Positions 33,527 through 42,649 of a stretch of 64,000 nucleotides of DNA are shown piece by piece. Under the pieces are notes generated by a model. It saw only the letters and a program-made list of their open reading frames with translations. It made no database searches and had not been told where the DNA came from. A program made the translations under genes and the position numbers. This DNA comes from Lipingzhangella_A rawalii (GTDB lineage Bacteria > Actinomycetota > Actinomycetes > Streptosporangiales > Streptosporangiaceae), in contig NZ_JAVLVT010000006.1 of NCBI RefSeq assembly GCF_031628175.1, forward strand, positions 233,871 to 297,870, given 5' to 3'. Within the stretch, counting starts at the first letter, position 1. Each line of letters begins with the position of its first letter.

Positions 33527-33640
33527 ACCACCCGCCATAACCAGGCCCTACTCTGCCTGGCACGCAGACGCTGCGACGTGCTGTTCGCGATGCTGCGCGA
33601 CGGCACCTTCTACCAACCGCCCACCGCTCTCGCGGCTTGA
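33527..33640 (+). mobile_element. C-terminal remnant of an IS110-like transposase
   Basis: About 37 codons ending at the TGA of 33640 encode RHNQALLCLARRRCDVLFAM followed by LRDGTFYQPP, which closely resembles the extreme C-terminus of IS110-family transposases (pattern HN-A-L-CLARRR-DVL-AMLRDG). No catalytic DEDD or serine region and no other part of the element is visible upstream. This is a fragment of a former insertion. Confidence 0.6.
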
Positions 33641-34161
33641 CAAACCCATAGAAGCACCCCCGGGGAGACTGTGGTGACGGTGGCCGGTTACCCGCACGCG
33701 CCGTGTCGGCCGCCGGCGGCGTCGCGCCCTGGGGGCGCTCCCCCGCACGACGGCCAGCGGAGCGTGGTTACGGCGGGGCGTGGCCCCCGCCCGCGGATGT
33801 CCTGGGTGGCGGTGCTTGGTTATGGGGGCGCGCCGTCGCGGCCGGGACTGTTCCCCGCGCGGCAGCCAGCGGTGGGGGTGGCGGTGCGGGGGAGCGGGGT
33901 GTGCTGGGGTGTGCCGCCGGGCCGGATGGCCCCAGCCTGCCCTGCCGGTCCTGCCGGCTCTGCGCACCCAATCCCCCGTTTCTCCGAAAACGCACGCCAA
34001 TTACCATGATGTGATGCACGGACCCGCCCCCTCCCCCATGGCCGGACCCGGCCGAAGATCAGTCCGCCCCTTGTGGGAGGTGCCGCGACCGGAAACACTC
34101 GAGCCGAGGCCAGATTGAGCGTTTCGCTGGTCCACGTCGGGTCACGACCACGAGACGTAGG
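33641..34161. other. GC-rich non-coding region before the pknG-type operon
   Basis: This 521-base region lacks a believable gene; open frames are Arg/Pro/Gly rich. A short AT-richer patch around 33985-34015 (CCAATTACCATGATGTGATG) is a candidate promoter area for the following seven-gene operon. Confidence 0.4.
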
Positions 34162-35421
34162 GTGATGCGTTCGGTGATGAGCAGTTCCCGGGAAACGAGC
34201 GGGTCACCAATGAGCCGGGACGAGGTGGACCGCACACTCGCCAGGGTGCAGGAGGAGCGAGAACGGATCTCGCTGAACCTGGTGGAGCTCGAGAACAATG
34301 TCGGGCACCAGTTCCTCCAGGGTGCTGAGCTGAGTGGCGTGACCCAACAGCGCTGGGCCACAGCCCAGGACCACATCTCCCAGTTGTGGCGGATGTACTA
34401 CGCCTACGAGGGCGTCATCAACGATGCCGAGCAGCTCCGGGCAGCGCGCAGCCGTCCGAGCGCAGCCGATCTGGAGGAGCTGACCCGGCTGCTGTCCGGT
34501 CCATCGATCGTGCTGCCCCGCGAGCAGAACCTGGCCGAAGGTTCCCTGCTGGACTCCGGAACCGACACGTTCACCCTCGCCGAGGCGGTCTCGGCGATGA
34601 CCGCCGCCTACGACGCCGCAGCCGCCATGGTGGCCGCCGCCGACGCCGCCTGGAAGATCCTGCTACCCCGACTGCACGAGCTCACCCAGGCCAAGGCGGA
34701 ACTGGACGCGGCCATCATCCCCCTCGAAATCCGTCATCCCGAACACGAACGGATCGGGGACGAAGTCGCCGCGGTCGAGGAACTCGTTCGCGGCGACCCG
34801 CTGGCCCTGGCAACGACAAGCAGCGGCGAGGCGGTCGACACCTCCCGCCTGGACCGGGCCCTCGCCGACATCACCGCACTGCGCGACGAGCTCGCCCACG
34901 TGGAACACCTCCGCGACAACCACGAGCACCGCATCGCAGAGCTGCGCGCCGCCATCGACGAGGTAGCCACGGCAACGAGCCGCACACAGGAACTCCGCGC
35001 CCACGTGCAGGCCCGCGTGTATGACCCGCCACCCCAGGATGTTCCCGACCCGGCCCCACACCTGCGGGCGGGCCTGGCGGAGGTGGAGGAGCTGCGGTCC
35101 GCCGGGTCATGGCAGCGCCTGGCCCGCCGGATCAGCGAGCTGGAATCCGCGGCCCGAACCGAACGTGCGCGCCTGACGCAACTCGACGAATCCATCCGGG
35201 GGCTCCTGGAACGCCGCGCCGAATTGCGGGGACGACTCGACGCCTACCGGATGAAAGCCAGCCGCCTGGGCCAGGCGGAGGACCCGGAACTGACCCACAT
35301 GTACCGGCAGGCCCGGAACCTGCTGTGGACCGCACCGAGCGACCTTCGGACGGCCACGGTGATCCTCGCGCGCTACCAGCGGGCAATCCAGGGATACGAG
35401 AACGGTGGAACGAGCGGATGA
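34162..35421 (+). CDS. coiled-coil protein heading the PknG-type operon
   Basis: The 419-residue protein is almost wholly alpha-helical with long coiled-coil stretches: residues about 20-70 (RTLARVQEERERISLNLVEL), 140-300 (AAWKILLPRLHELTQAKAELD, LADITALRDELAHVEHLRDN) and 325-380. No enzyme motif, cysteine cluster or membrane segment is visible. The start is uncertain (GTG 34162, ATG 34165, 34177 or 34210). Its stop overlaps the kinase start (ATGA), so equal production is likely. A scaffold for the kinase complex is the simplest inference. Confidence 0.75.
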   Translation: MMRSVMSSSRETSGSPMSRDEVDRTLARVQEERERISLNLVELENNVGHQFLQGAELSGVTQQRWATAQDHISQLWRMYYAYEGVINDAEQLRAARSRPSAADLEELTRLLSGPSIVLPREQNLAEGSLLDSGTDTFTLAEAVSAMTAAYDAAAAMVAAADAAWKILLPRLHELTQAKAELDAAIIPLEIRHPEHERIGDEVAAVEELVRGDPLALATTSSGEAVDTSRLDRALADITALRDELAHVEHLRDNHEHRIAELRAAIDEVATATSRTQELRAHVQARVYDPPPQDVPDPAPHLRAGLAEVEELRSAGSWQRLARRISELESAARTERARLTQLDESIRGLLERRAELRGRLDAYRMKASRLGQAEDPELTHMYRQARNLLWTAPSDLRTATVILARYQRAIQGYENGGTSG

Positions 35422-37955
35422 GCGTATGCACCGAGCCGGGCTGCTCCGGCACTGTCCAGGACGGCTTCTGTATGACCTGCGGTATGGCACCGGCCGCAGC
35501 ACCACAGACACCGCCTCCCACACCGACCCCCACACCTGCCCCCGCAGCGGCTCCGCCCGCGGCCGGATCCGGGGCCGCGACCACGGGGGGATCCGCGGTG
35601 TCGTGCACCGAACCCGGCTGCTCCGGTGCCGTCCAGGACGGCTTCTGCGTCGTGTGCGGAATGCCGCCAAGCACCCCCTCCCCGCCAGAGTCACCCTCGG
35701 CGCCCCACACACCAGGCTCCGCTTCCGGCCGCTCCCAACCCTCCCGGCCCTCCCGGCCTTCTCGGCCTTCTCGACCCTCCCGATCCGCGGCCCTCTCCCG
35801 GCCCTCCCGGTCCGCGGCCCTCTCCCGCCCCTCCTGGGGCATGTCCGCCGGGTCCGCCATGTCCGGGGCCAGTCCCTCCGGACGTGTGTCCACCCGCACC
35901 GGGTCCTCGGCGCGCGGCGCGCTGGGGGCCGGGCTGGTCTACGTGCCGCCGGTCCCCTACAAGGACCCCTCCGAAGCGATCATGCAGGACCCGGTCGTTC
36001 CGGAGAAGAACCGCAGCTGCGGAAGCTGCGGTGCCGCGGTCGGCCAGTCCCGCAACGGACGGCCGGGACGCACGGAGGGCTTCTGTAGCAAGTGCGGAAC
36101 CCCCTACTCGTTCACCCCGAAGCTCCAACCCGGCGAACTCGTCAACGACCAGTACGAGGTCCTCGGCTGCCTGGCCCACGGCGGTCTGGGCTGGATCTAC
36201 CTGGCCAAGGACCGCAAGGTCAGCGACCGGTGGGTTGTCCTCAAGGGCCTGTTGAACACGGGCGACGCGGAGGCACACCAGGCGGCTGCGGCGGAGCGGG
36301 CGTTCCTGGCCGAGGTGGACCACCCCAACATCGTCAAGATCTGGAGTGTCGCCGAACATCCCGACCCCGCCAGCGGCATCCCGATCGCCTACATCGTCAT
36401 GGAGTACGTGGGCGGCCGCTCCCTCAAGCAGTTGCTGGTGGAGCGCCGCGAGAGCGGCACCGGGGACGAGACACTTCCGGTGGAACAGGTCCTGGCCTAC
36501 TCGCTGGAAGTGCTGCGCGCCCTGGGCTATCTGCACAGCAGGGACCTGTTGTTCTGTGACTTCAAACCCGACAACGTCATCCAGAGCGAGGAACAGGTCA
36601 AGCTGATCGATCTCGGCGGGGTACGCCACCTCGACGACCAGACGAGCGCGGTGTATGCGACCCCCGGCTACCGGGTCCCCGAAGAGGAGCTGACGAACAC
36701 CGGCCCCACGATCAGCGCGGACCTGTACACGGTGGGCCGGTCCATGGCCGTGCTGAGCTTCAACTTCAGCTGGACCCGGCGCTACCAGCACGAGATTCCC
36801 CCGCGGGAAACCGTGCCCCTCCTGGTTCGCTACGAGTCCTACGACCGGCTGCTGCGCCGGGCCACCGCGCGCGATCCCCAGCAGCGATTCCACGCCGCCG
36901 ACGAGATGGCCGAACAGGTTACCGGTGTACTCCGGGAGATCCTCGCCCTCGGCGACGGCGAACCCCGGCCGAGCAGCTCCACCCTGTTCAGTGCCGAACA
37001 CTTCTCCGCCGGAACCGGTGGCATCCTGGACAACCCCGACGAGATTCTGCACACGCCCAGCGCCGAGGCGTTCGCGGCGGCCCTGCCGGTTCCCCTGGCC
37101 GACGCCGAGGATCCGGCCGCACGCATGCTCACCGGCCTCGCCGGCCTGGGAACCGAACAGCTGGTCGTCTCCCTACGCTCCGCCCACCAGCACACTCCGG
37201 AGACACGCCTGATGCTGGCGCGGGCGCTGATCCAGCTCGGCCGCGGCCAGGAGGCCGTGGAATGCCTGGACGAGGCCGCGGTCCACGAACCACACGACTG
37301 GCGGGTCAGCTGGTACCGCGCTCTGGTCCCCCTACGGATGGGGGAGTACGCCGATGCCCGCAACCGTTTCGACGCCATGTACAGCTTCCTGCCCGGGGAG
37401 GTGGCGCCGAAGCTGGCGCTCGCCACGGCCTGCGAGGGCGCGGGCGAGCTCGGCCGGGCCAGCCGGTACTACTGGCTGGTGTGGAACACGGACCGCTCCT
37501 ACGTCAGTGCGGCCTTCGGGCTCGCCCGGTGCCTGCTCGCCCAGGGGGACCGGATCGGCGCCGTGGGCGTGCTCAACACCGTCCCCGAGCTGTCCAGTCT
37601 GCACATCGCGGCACAGCAGGCCGCGATCTCCGCGCTGGTGGGAACCCGCGGGGACGCCAGCGTCACCAAGCAGATGCTCCTGGCCGCGGGGGAGAAACTC
37701 GACTATCTGAACCTCGGGGGTCAGGCCGGGGGGCAACTCGCCGCGCGGGTGCTGCACGCCGCCCTGGACTGGGTCCAGGCCACGGGGAAGCCGGACCGTA
37801 CTGCAACGCTGGCCGGCGCTCCGCTCACCGAACGCGGGCTACGCACCCATCTGGAATGGACCTACCGAGAGCTCGCCCGGTACACCAACACGGAGTCCGA
37901 CCGGCATCTGCTGGTCGACGCGGCCAACGACATTCGACCTCGGACGTGGGTGTGA
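35418..37955 (+). CDS. pknG: PknG-like serine/threonine kinase with three cysteine ribbons and TPR
   Basis: This 845-residue protein keeps the PknG plan. A rubredoxin-like C201-C204-C223-C226 module is followed by a kinase domain (loop HGGLGW at 254-259, K276 in VVLKG, catalytic FCDFKPDN with D381, DLG at 398-400) and a helical TPR region from about 600. Two extra four-cysteine ribbons precede it (C4/C9/C18/C21 and C63/C68/C77/C80, each CTEPGCSG-[TA]-VQDGFC), joined by Pro/Ala linkers and an RPSRPSRPS tract. In mycobacteria PknG phosphorylates GarA to control glutamate metabolism. Here glnX- and glnH-like genes, a phosphatase and an FHA gene follow in one operon. It overlaps the upstream gene by ATGA. 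Confidence 0.9.
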   Translation: MSVCTEPGCSGTVQDGFCMTCGMAPAAAPQTPPPTPTPTPAPAAAPPAAGSGAATTGGSAVSCTEPGCSGAVQDGFCVVCGMPPSTPSPPESPSAPHTPGSASGRSQPSRPSRPSRPSRPSRSAALSRPSRSAALSRPSWGMSAGSAMSGASPSGRVSTRTGSSARGALGAGLVYVPPVPYKDPSEAIMQDPVVPEKNRSCGSCGAAVGQSRNGRPGRTEGFCSKCGTPYSFTPKLQPGELVNDQYEVLGCLAHGGLGWIYLAKDRKVSDRWVVLKGLLNTGDAEAHQAAAAERAFLAEVDHPNIVKIWSVAEHPDPASGIPIAYIVMEYVGGRSLKQLLVERRESGTGDETLPVEQVLAYSLEVLRALGYLHSRDLLFCDFKPDNVIQSEEQVKLIDLGGVRHLDDQTSAVYATPGYRVPEEELTNTGPTISADLYTVGRSMAVLSFNFSWTRRYQHEIPPRETVPLLVRYESYDRLLRRATARDPQQRFHAADEMAEQVTGVLREILALGDGEPRPSSSTLFSAEHFSAGTGGILDNPDEILHTPSAEAFAAALPVPLADAEDPAARMLTGLAGLGTEQLVVSLRSAHQHTPETRLMLARALIQLGRGQEAVECLDEAAVHEPHDWRVSWYRALVPLRMGEYADARNRFDAMYSFLPGEVAPKLALATACEGAGELGRASRYYWLVWNTDRSYVSAAFGLARCLLAQGDRIGAVGVLNTVPELSSLHIAAQQAAISALVGTRGDASVTKQMLLAAGEKLDYLNLGGQAGGQLAARVLHAALDWVQATGKPDRTATLAGAPLTERGLRTHLEWTYRELARYTNTESDRHLLVDAANDIRPRTWV

Positions 37956-37956
37956 C

Positions 37957-38967
37957 ATGAGCAGTACGAACGCCACCGAACTGTGTCCGGGCTGTAGCGA
38001 GCCCACCCATACCGGGGACGCGTTCTGCGAGGGATGTGGGCATCGGCTGGACGGCGAGGTCGCGCCCGAGGTGCAGTGCGCCTGGTGCTCCGAGGTCGTG
38101 GTGGACGGCTACTGCGTCGCCTGCGGTCTGGCCCAGCCCAAGGAGGGCGACCACATCGAGATCGCCAGCCGTTATGCCGCGGGTGTCTGCGATATCGGCC
38201 GCCGCTACCGCACCAACCAGGACTCGCTGTCGGTGCGGTCGGCTCCGGACCGGCCCCTCGTTGCCGCTGTGGTCTGCGACGGAGTCTCGTCCTCCCCGAA
38301 ATCCGAGGTCGCGGCCCAGGCCGCCGCAACCGCCGGAACGGAAACACTGCTGGCCGAGTTCCCCAGCGACGCCGACGGGCACCGCGCCACGAGCGCGGCC
38401 CTCTCGGCGGCGGCACGCGCCGCCGCCGAGATCGCCGACTCCCCCAACCAGGCCCCCGCATGCACCTACGTCTCCGCGGTCGTGGCCGCAGACAACGGCA
38501 CCGACCCCACCGCACACGCGATCACCGTGGGCTGGGTGGGCGACAGCAGGGCCTACTGGGTCTCCGCGGATCCCAGCACCCCGTCCACCGTGCTGACCCG
38601 TGACGACACCTGGGCCGAGTACATGGTCGCCCAGGGCGCGCTCAGCGAGGAAGAGGCCCATGCGGCACCCAGTTCCGGGGCGCTGGTGGGGTGGCTCGGC
38701 GCGGACGCCGAGGAGATCAACGGCCACGTCACCACGGTGACGGCCCGCGCCCCCGGGGCGCTGGTCCTGTGCAGCGACGGGCTGTGGAACTACCTTCCGG
38801 AGGCCGAACAGTTGGCGGCTGCCGTTCCGGATGCGGCGGACGACCCGCTCTCGGCCGCCCGGGCCTACACACGCATCGCCAACGAGGCGGGTGGGCGTGA
38901 CAACATCAGTGTGGTCGTCATTCCCATCCCGCTTCGGCCGACCCTCCAGGGAGATCCCACACGATGA
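37957..38967 (+). CDS. PP2C phosphatase with two N-terminal cysteine ribbons
   Basis: The 336-residue protein starts with two four-cysteine ribbons, C10-C13-C24-C27 and C41-C44-C53-C56 (VVVDGYCVACG), like those of the adjacent kinase. A PP2C/SpoIIE-type phosphatase domain follows: GRRYRTNQDSL, VVCDGVSSS, VGWVGDSRAYW, LCSDGLWNY and GGRDNISVVV, with the metal-binding aspartates in place. It should reverse phosphorylation by the kinase encoded one gap base upstream. The shared ribbon suggests both enzymes dock on the same partner. It overlaps the VWA gene by ATGA. Confidence 0.9.
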   Translation: MSSTNATELCPGCSEPTHTGDAFCEGCGHRLDGEVAPEVQCAWCSEVVVDGYCVACGLAQPKEGDHIEIASRYAAGVCDIGRRYRTNQDSLSVRSAPDRPLVAAVVCDGVSSSPKSEVAAQAAATAGTETLLAEFPSDADGHRATSAALSAAARAAAEIADSPNQAPACTYVSAVVAADNGTDPTAHAITVGWVGDSRAYWVSADPSTPSTVLTRDDTWAEYMVAQGALSEEEAHAAPSSGALVGWLGADAEEINGHVTTVTARAPGALVLCSDGLWNYLPEAEQLAAAVPDAADDPLSAARAYTRIANEAGGRDNISVVVIPIPLRPTLQGDPTR

Positions 38968-40271
38968 CCGACACCCCCAGTTTCAGCATCAACGTCGACC
39001 AGAACCAGTACCTCCCCCTCGACGGGACCGAAGTACACGCGATCGTCAGTGTCACCTCCAGCAAGGGGTCGAGCCTGACGGCGGGCACGGCAGCCGAGGC
39101 CGCTGAGGTCATCATTGTCGACACCTCCGGGTCGATGATGGGGAACGAGATCGTGGCTGCGCGGCGCGCCGCACGGTCGGCGATCGACACCCTGCGGGAC
39201 GGGGTCAAGTTCGCGATCGTCGCCGGCACCGACCGGGCCACCATGGTCTACCCCCGCACCACCGAGCTCGCCACCGTCACCGCGGCCACCCGCCAGGAGG
39301 CCAAGGACGCCGTCGGGCAGCTGGACGCCTACGGCGGCACGGCCATGGGGGAGTGGCTGAACCTGGCGGCCACCCTGTTCCAGCCGGTCCCGGACGCGAT
39401 CAAACACGCGATTCTGCTCACCGACGGTCAGAACAACGAACCCGCCAGCGTCCTGAACCAGGCCCTGGAGCGGTGCTCGGGACTGTTCGTGTGTGACTGC
39501 CGCGGGGTGGGCGTGGGCTGGAATGTGGAGGAGCTGCGCAAGATCTCCTCGGCGCTGCTCGGTGAGGTCGAGATGATCGCCGACCCGCAGGACATGGAAG
39601 AGGACTTCCGGAAACTGACGAGCAAGGCCATGGGTAAGGCCGTCGCCGACGTGGCGCTGCGTCTGTGGACACCGCAGACCGCCAGCGTGCAGTACGTCAA
39701 GCAGGTCGCGCCGACCGTCGAGGACCTCACCGAGCGCCGGAGCGAGCCGGCATCGGCGCCCCAGGCCGGCGACTATCCAACGGGCTCCTGGGGTGATGAA
39801 AGCCGCGACTACCACATCTGCATCTCGGTCCCGCCGGGAACGCCCGGCCGGGAGATGCGGGCCGGCTGGGTGCGCCTGGTCGTCGCCGGCGCCGAGGAAC
39901 AGGTCCTGGCCAGCGGCAACATTCTTGCGGAATGGACCGAGGACGAGGAGCGTTCGACCCGGATCCACCCCAGTGTGGCCCACTACACCGGGCAGGAGGA
40001 GCTCAGTAACGCGATCCAGGAAGGGCTCCGCGCCCGCAAGGCCGGAGATCTGGAGACGGCCACCCATCGTCTGGGACGTGCGGTGGAGCTGGCGCACAGC
40101 TCCGGACACGAGGACATGACGACCCGGCTCGGGGGCGTGGTCGACGTGGTCGACGCGGCGAGCGGCACCGTGCGCCTCAAACAGCAGGTGTCGGAGCAGG
40201 AGGAGATGATGCTCGACACCGCGTCGGTCCGCACCGCACGGATCGGCCCCGCCCGCGGCACCAGTGCCTGA
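38964..40271 (+). CDS. von Willebrand factor A domain protein
   Basis: This 435-residue cytoplasmic protein has a VWA domain (about residues 45-215) with a complete MIDAS: DTSGSMMG, a threonine in GGTAMGEWL and AILLTDGQNN. A beta-rich middle domain (DYHICISVPPGTPGREMRAG) and a helical C-terminus (IQEGLRARKAGDLETATHRL) follow. Conserved VWA proteins of this kind act as assembly platforms through metal-dependent contacts. Its position between the PP2C and FHA genes, with overlaps, points to a role in the phospho-signalling complex. No signal peptide. Confidence 0.85.
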   Translation: MTDTPSFSINVDQNQYLPLDGTEVHAIVSVTSSKGSSLTAGTAAEAAEVIIVDTSGSMMGNEIVAARRAARSAIDTLRDGVKFAIVAGTDRATMVYPRTTELATVTAATRQEAKDAVGQLDAYGGTAMGEWLNLAATLFQPVPDAIKHAILLTDGQNNEPASVLNQALERCSGLFVCDCRGVGVGWNVEELRKISSALLGEVEMIADPQDMEEDFRKLTSKAMGKAVADVALRLWTPQTASVQYVKQVAPTVEDLTERRSEPASAPQAGDYPTGSWGDESRDYHICISVPPGTPGREMRAGWVRLVVAGAEEQVLASGNILAEWTEDEERSTRIHPSVAHYTGQEELSNAIQEGLRARKAGDLETATHRLGRAVELAHSSGHEDMTTRLGGVVDVVDAASGTVRLKQQVSEQEEMMLDTASVRTARIGPARGTSA

Positions 40272-40285
40272 GAGGGAACCCACCT

Positions 40286-41083
40286 ATGAGCTGCCCGCAC
40301 TCCTCGGTCACCGACGGCTACTGCGACGCCTGCGGGATCCGGATGACCCCCGCTCCCTCCGGCCCGAGCGTCCCCCTGCCCCCGCCGCAGGGCGCGCCCG
40401 TTGGGGTCCCGTGTCCCAACCCGGGCTGTGGAGCACCGGTCCTGGACCGGTTCTGTGAGGAGTGCGGTACCGATATCCAGGCGCCCGACCGTCCACCGCA
40501 ACAGCCGTTCGCCGGTCCGACCCCGGGCGCCGACCCGCACGTGTCCGGTCCTCCCGCGACCGGACCTCCGCCACCGGCGGCGCAGCCAGCTGCCCACCCG
40601 CACACCGCAGCTCCAGCACCCCCGTCGTCGGCCGGCACCCAGGCGGATTCCCCCCCGCAGGACGCGGCGCCCTCCCCGGTCACCTGGACCGCCATCGTGT
40701 GGGCCGACCCGGCCTACTACCAGGCGATGGTTGACCAGGAGGTGATCGACGCGAACGAGCTGACCTTCCCCGAGTACTTCCCCCAGCGCCGGATCCCCCT
40801 GGCCGGCAGCAAAGTTCGTATCGGGCGCCGCAGCCGGGCACGCGGCATCGAACCCGAGATCGATCTGGGGGCGCCCCCCGGAGATCCGGCGGTCTCCGCC
40901 CGACACGCGGTCCTGGTGCCCCGACCCGACGGCTCGTGGGCACTGCGCGACGAAGGGTCCACCAACGGAACCATGGTCAACGGCATGGACGGGCCCATCG
41001 ACCCCGACACCGAGGTCCCGCTCGCCGATGGGGACCGGATCTACCTCGGGGCCTGGACCGTGATCACCATGCAGAGAGGGTAA
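40286..41083 (+). CDS. FHA-domain protein with N-terminal cysteine ribbons
   Basis: The 265-residue protein starts with ribbon-like sequences (C3/H5/C13/C16 in CPHSSVTDGYCDACG; C43/C48/C57/C60 in CPNPGCG...FCEECG), continues through a Pro/Ala linker (about 65-135), then an intermediate domain and a C-terminal FHA domain (RIGRRSRARG, SARHAVLV, STNGTMVNG). FHA domains bind phosphothreonine. It is the likely phospho-reader of the operon, in the role GarA/OdhI plays for PknG in relatives, but the GarA-type N-terminal threonine motif is absent. AGAGGG precedes ATG 40286. Confidence 0.88.
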   Translation: MSCPHSSVTDGYCDACGIRMTPAPSGPSVPLPPPQGAPVGVPCPNPGCGAPVLDRFCEECGTDIQAPDRPPQQPFAGPTPGADPHVSGPPATGPPPPAAQPAAHPHTAAPAPPSSAGTQADSPPQDAAPSPVTWTAIVWADPAYYQAMVDQEVIDANELTFPEYFPQRRIPLAGSKVRIGRRSRARGIEPEIDLGAPPGDPAVSARHAVLVPRPDGSWALRDEGSTNGTMVNGMDGPIDPDTEVPLADGDRIYLGAWTVITMQRG

Positions 41084-41086
41084 GCG

Positions 41087-42637
41087 TTGAGCACCGTCCT
41101 CAGCCGAGAATCGAGCGCCGACGACACAGGCCCCCGCAGTGACCGGGGTAGCCCCGACGGGAGCGGGGCGGTGAGTGCGCGCTCCCGTCGCCTGCTGCGG
41201 GAGCGGCTACGGTACCCGCTCCGCTCCAGGTCCACGGTTCGGCGGCTCCAGATTCTGTCCGGTACCGCCATTCTCGCGCTTCTCGGCCTATGTGCGACCA
41301 GCATCGTTGGGCTGACCCAGGCGCGGGACGGTGTCCACACCATCGGACACGGCGCCGGCCCCCAGGTTGTGGAGACCGCCAACCTCTACTACGCCCTCAG
41401 TGACATGGACGCCCAGGTGGCCAACATCCTGGTGATCGGGGACCAGCACGAGCTCGGTGACGGCCGGGAAGCGGCTCTGGAGACCTACGACCAGCGACGC
41501 ACGGAGGCTAACGAAGCGCTCCTCGAAGCCTCGCAGCTGAGTGCGGACGATCCGACCGAGCAACGCACCGTCCAGGAGCTTCTGGACGGGCTCGCGACCT
41601 ATGACCAGTTGCGTGCCGAGGCGATCCTGCTCAGCGAGCAGGCCGACCACCCGCCGGGTGAGCTTCCCGAGGAGGTTCGAGAAACCTACGACGAGGCCGC
41701 GGACCTGATGCGGCTGGAGCTGCTGCCCAAGGCCTACAACCTCGCCCTGGACCGGGGCTCCCTCGTCCGCACCACCTATGAGGAGAAGCACACCTGGGTT
41801 CTGGTGTCCGCGATCGTGGCCGCCGTGGCGGGGATCGTCGCGGTCGCCGCCCTCATCCGGCTCCAGATCTTCCTCCGTCGACGGTTCCGACGTCGGCTCT
41901 CGCCGTTCCTGGTGGCCGCGACCGTCGGCACCGCCATCATGACTGTGGGCATCAGCGGATTCCTGCTGTCCGAAGCGCGGCACCTACAGAGTGCGAAGGA
42001 GGATGGCTTCGACTCCGTCCTGGCCCTGGCCCGCGCCCGCGCAATGGCCACGGTCAATCATGCCGACCAGAGCAGGTATCTCCTCAATCCCGACCAGGCC
42101 ACCAGCTACGAACAGCGGTTCCTGGAGAACTCCCAGGCCATCGTGGACGTTCCGATCGGCGGTGAGGACGGCTCGGCGGCGGGCACCCTCGAGGAGTACC
42201 GCGAATCGCTTGCCGAGGGTGTGGCCAACCTCGAGGAGGAGGACGTCGATCAGGAGCTGCGCGGGCTCCTGGGCGACGAGGTCGGCGCGAGCGAGCTGGA
42301 GGGGCACGACACGGCGATCCTGACCGTGCTCCAGAACTACACCGCGCTCCAGTCCAGCGACGAAACCATGCGCGCCATGGCCGAGCGGGGCAATACCCAC
42401 GGCGCCATCCAGTTCCTGGTCTCCAGCGGGGGTGGAGAGGGCACCTACGCGTTCAACCAGTTCGACACGGCCCTTGCCGAGGGGCTCACCGAGCTGCACC
42501 AGCAGGCGTTCGACGACGCGATCGCCCGCGGGGAGAGCGGTCTGACCGCGTGGACCGTGGCCAGTCCCGCAGTGACACTCCTGCTGGCCGGGCTGGTTGT
42601 CGCCGCAGCCCGGTCCCGTATGGCCGAGTACCGCTGA
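41087..42637 (+). CDS. glnX: GlnX-like membrane sensor with two extracytoplasmic helical domains
   Basis: The start is TTG 41087, supported by GAGAGGG seven bases upstream. The 516-residue protein has four transmembrane helices (about 55-76, 228-252, 268-291 and 488-510) that hold two outer domains of mainly helical sequence. The TM pair in the middle is linked by RRRFRRRLS. This arrangement, without HAMP or kinase domains, is that of mycobacterial GlnX, which transmits the signal from GlnH to PknG. Co-location with pknG- and glnH-type genes supports this. Annotation by similarity to GlnX rests on topology and synteny more than on motifs. Confidence 0.75.
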   Translation: MSTVLSRESSADDTGPRSDRGSPDGSGAVSARSRRLLRERLRYPLRSRSTVRRLQILSGTAILALLGLCATSIVGLTQARDGVHTIGHGAGPQVVETANLYYALSDMDAQVANILVIGDQHELGDGREAALETYDQRRTEANEALLEASQLSADDPTEQRTVQELLDGLATYDQLRAEAILLSEQADHPPGELPEEVRETYDEAADLMRLELLPKAYNLALDRGSLVRTTYEEKHTWVLVSAIVAAVAGIVAVAALIRLQIFLRRRFRRRLSPFLVAATVGTAIMTVGISGFLLSEARHLQSAKEDGFDSVLALARARAMATVNHADQSRYLLNPDQATSYEQRFLENSQAIVDVPIGGEDGSAAGTLEEYRESLAEGVANLEEEDVDQELRGLLGDEVGASELEGHDTAILTVLQNYTALQSSDETMRAMAERGNTHGAIQFLVSSGGGEGTYAFNQFDTALAEGLTELHQQAFDDAIARGESGLTAWTVASPAVTLLLAGLVVAAARSRMAEYR

Positions 42638-42649
42638 GAGGAGTCCCGG

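Noticed and set aside
33283..33540. 85-codon open frame between the unrecognised gene and the transposase remnant
   Set aside because: Arg/Ala/Pro-rich, no ribosome site, and no resemblance to a known protein.
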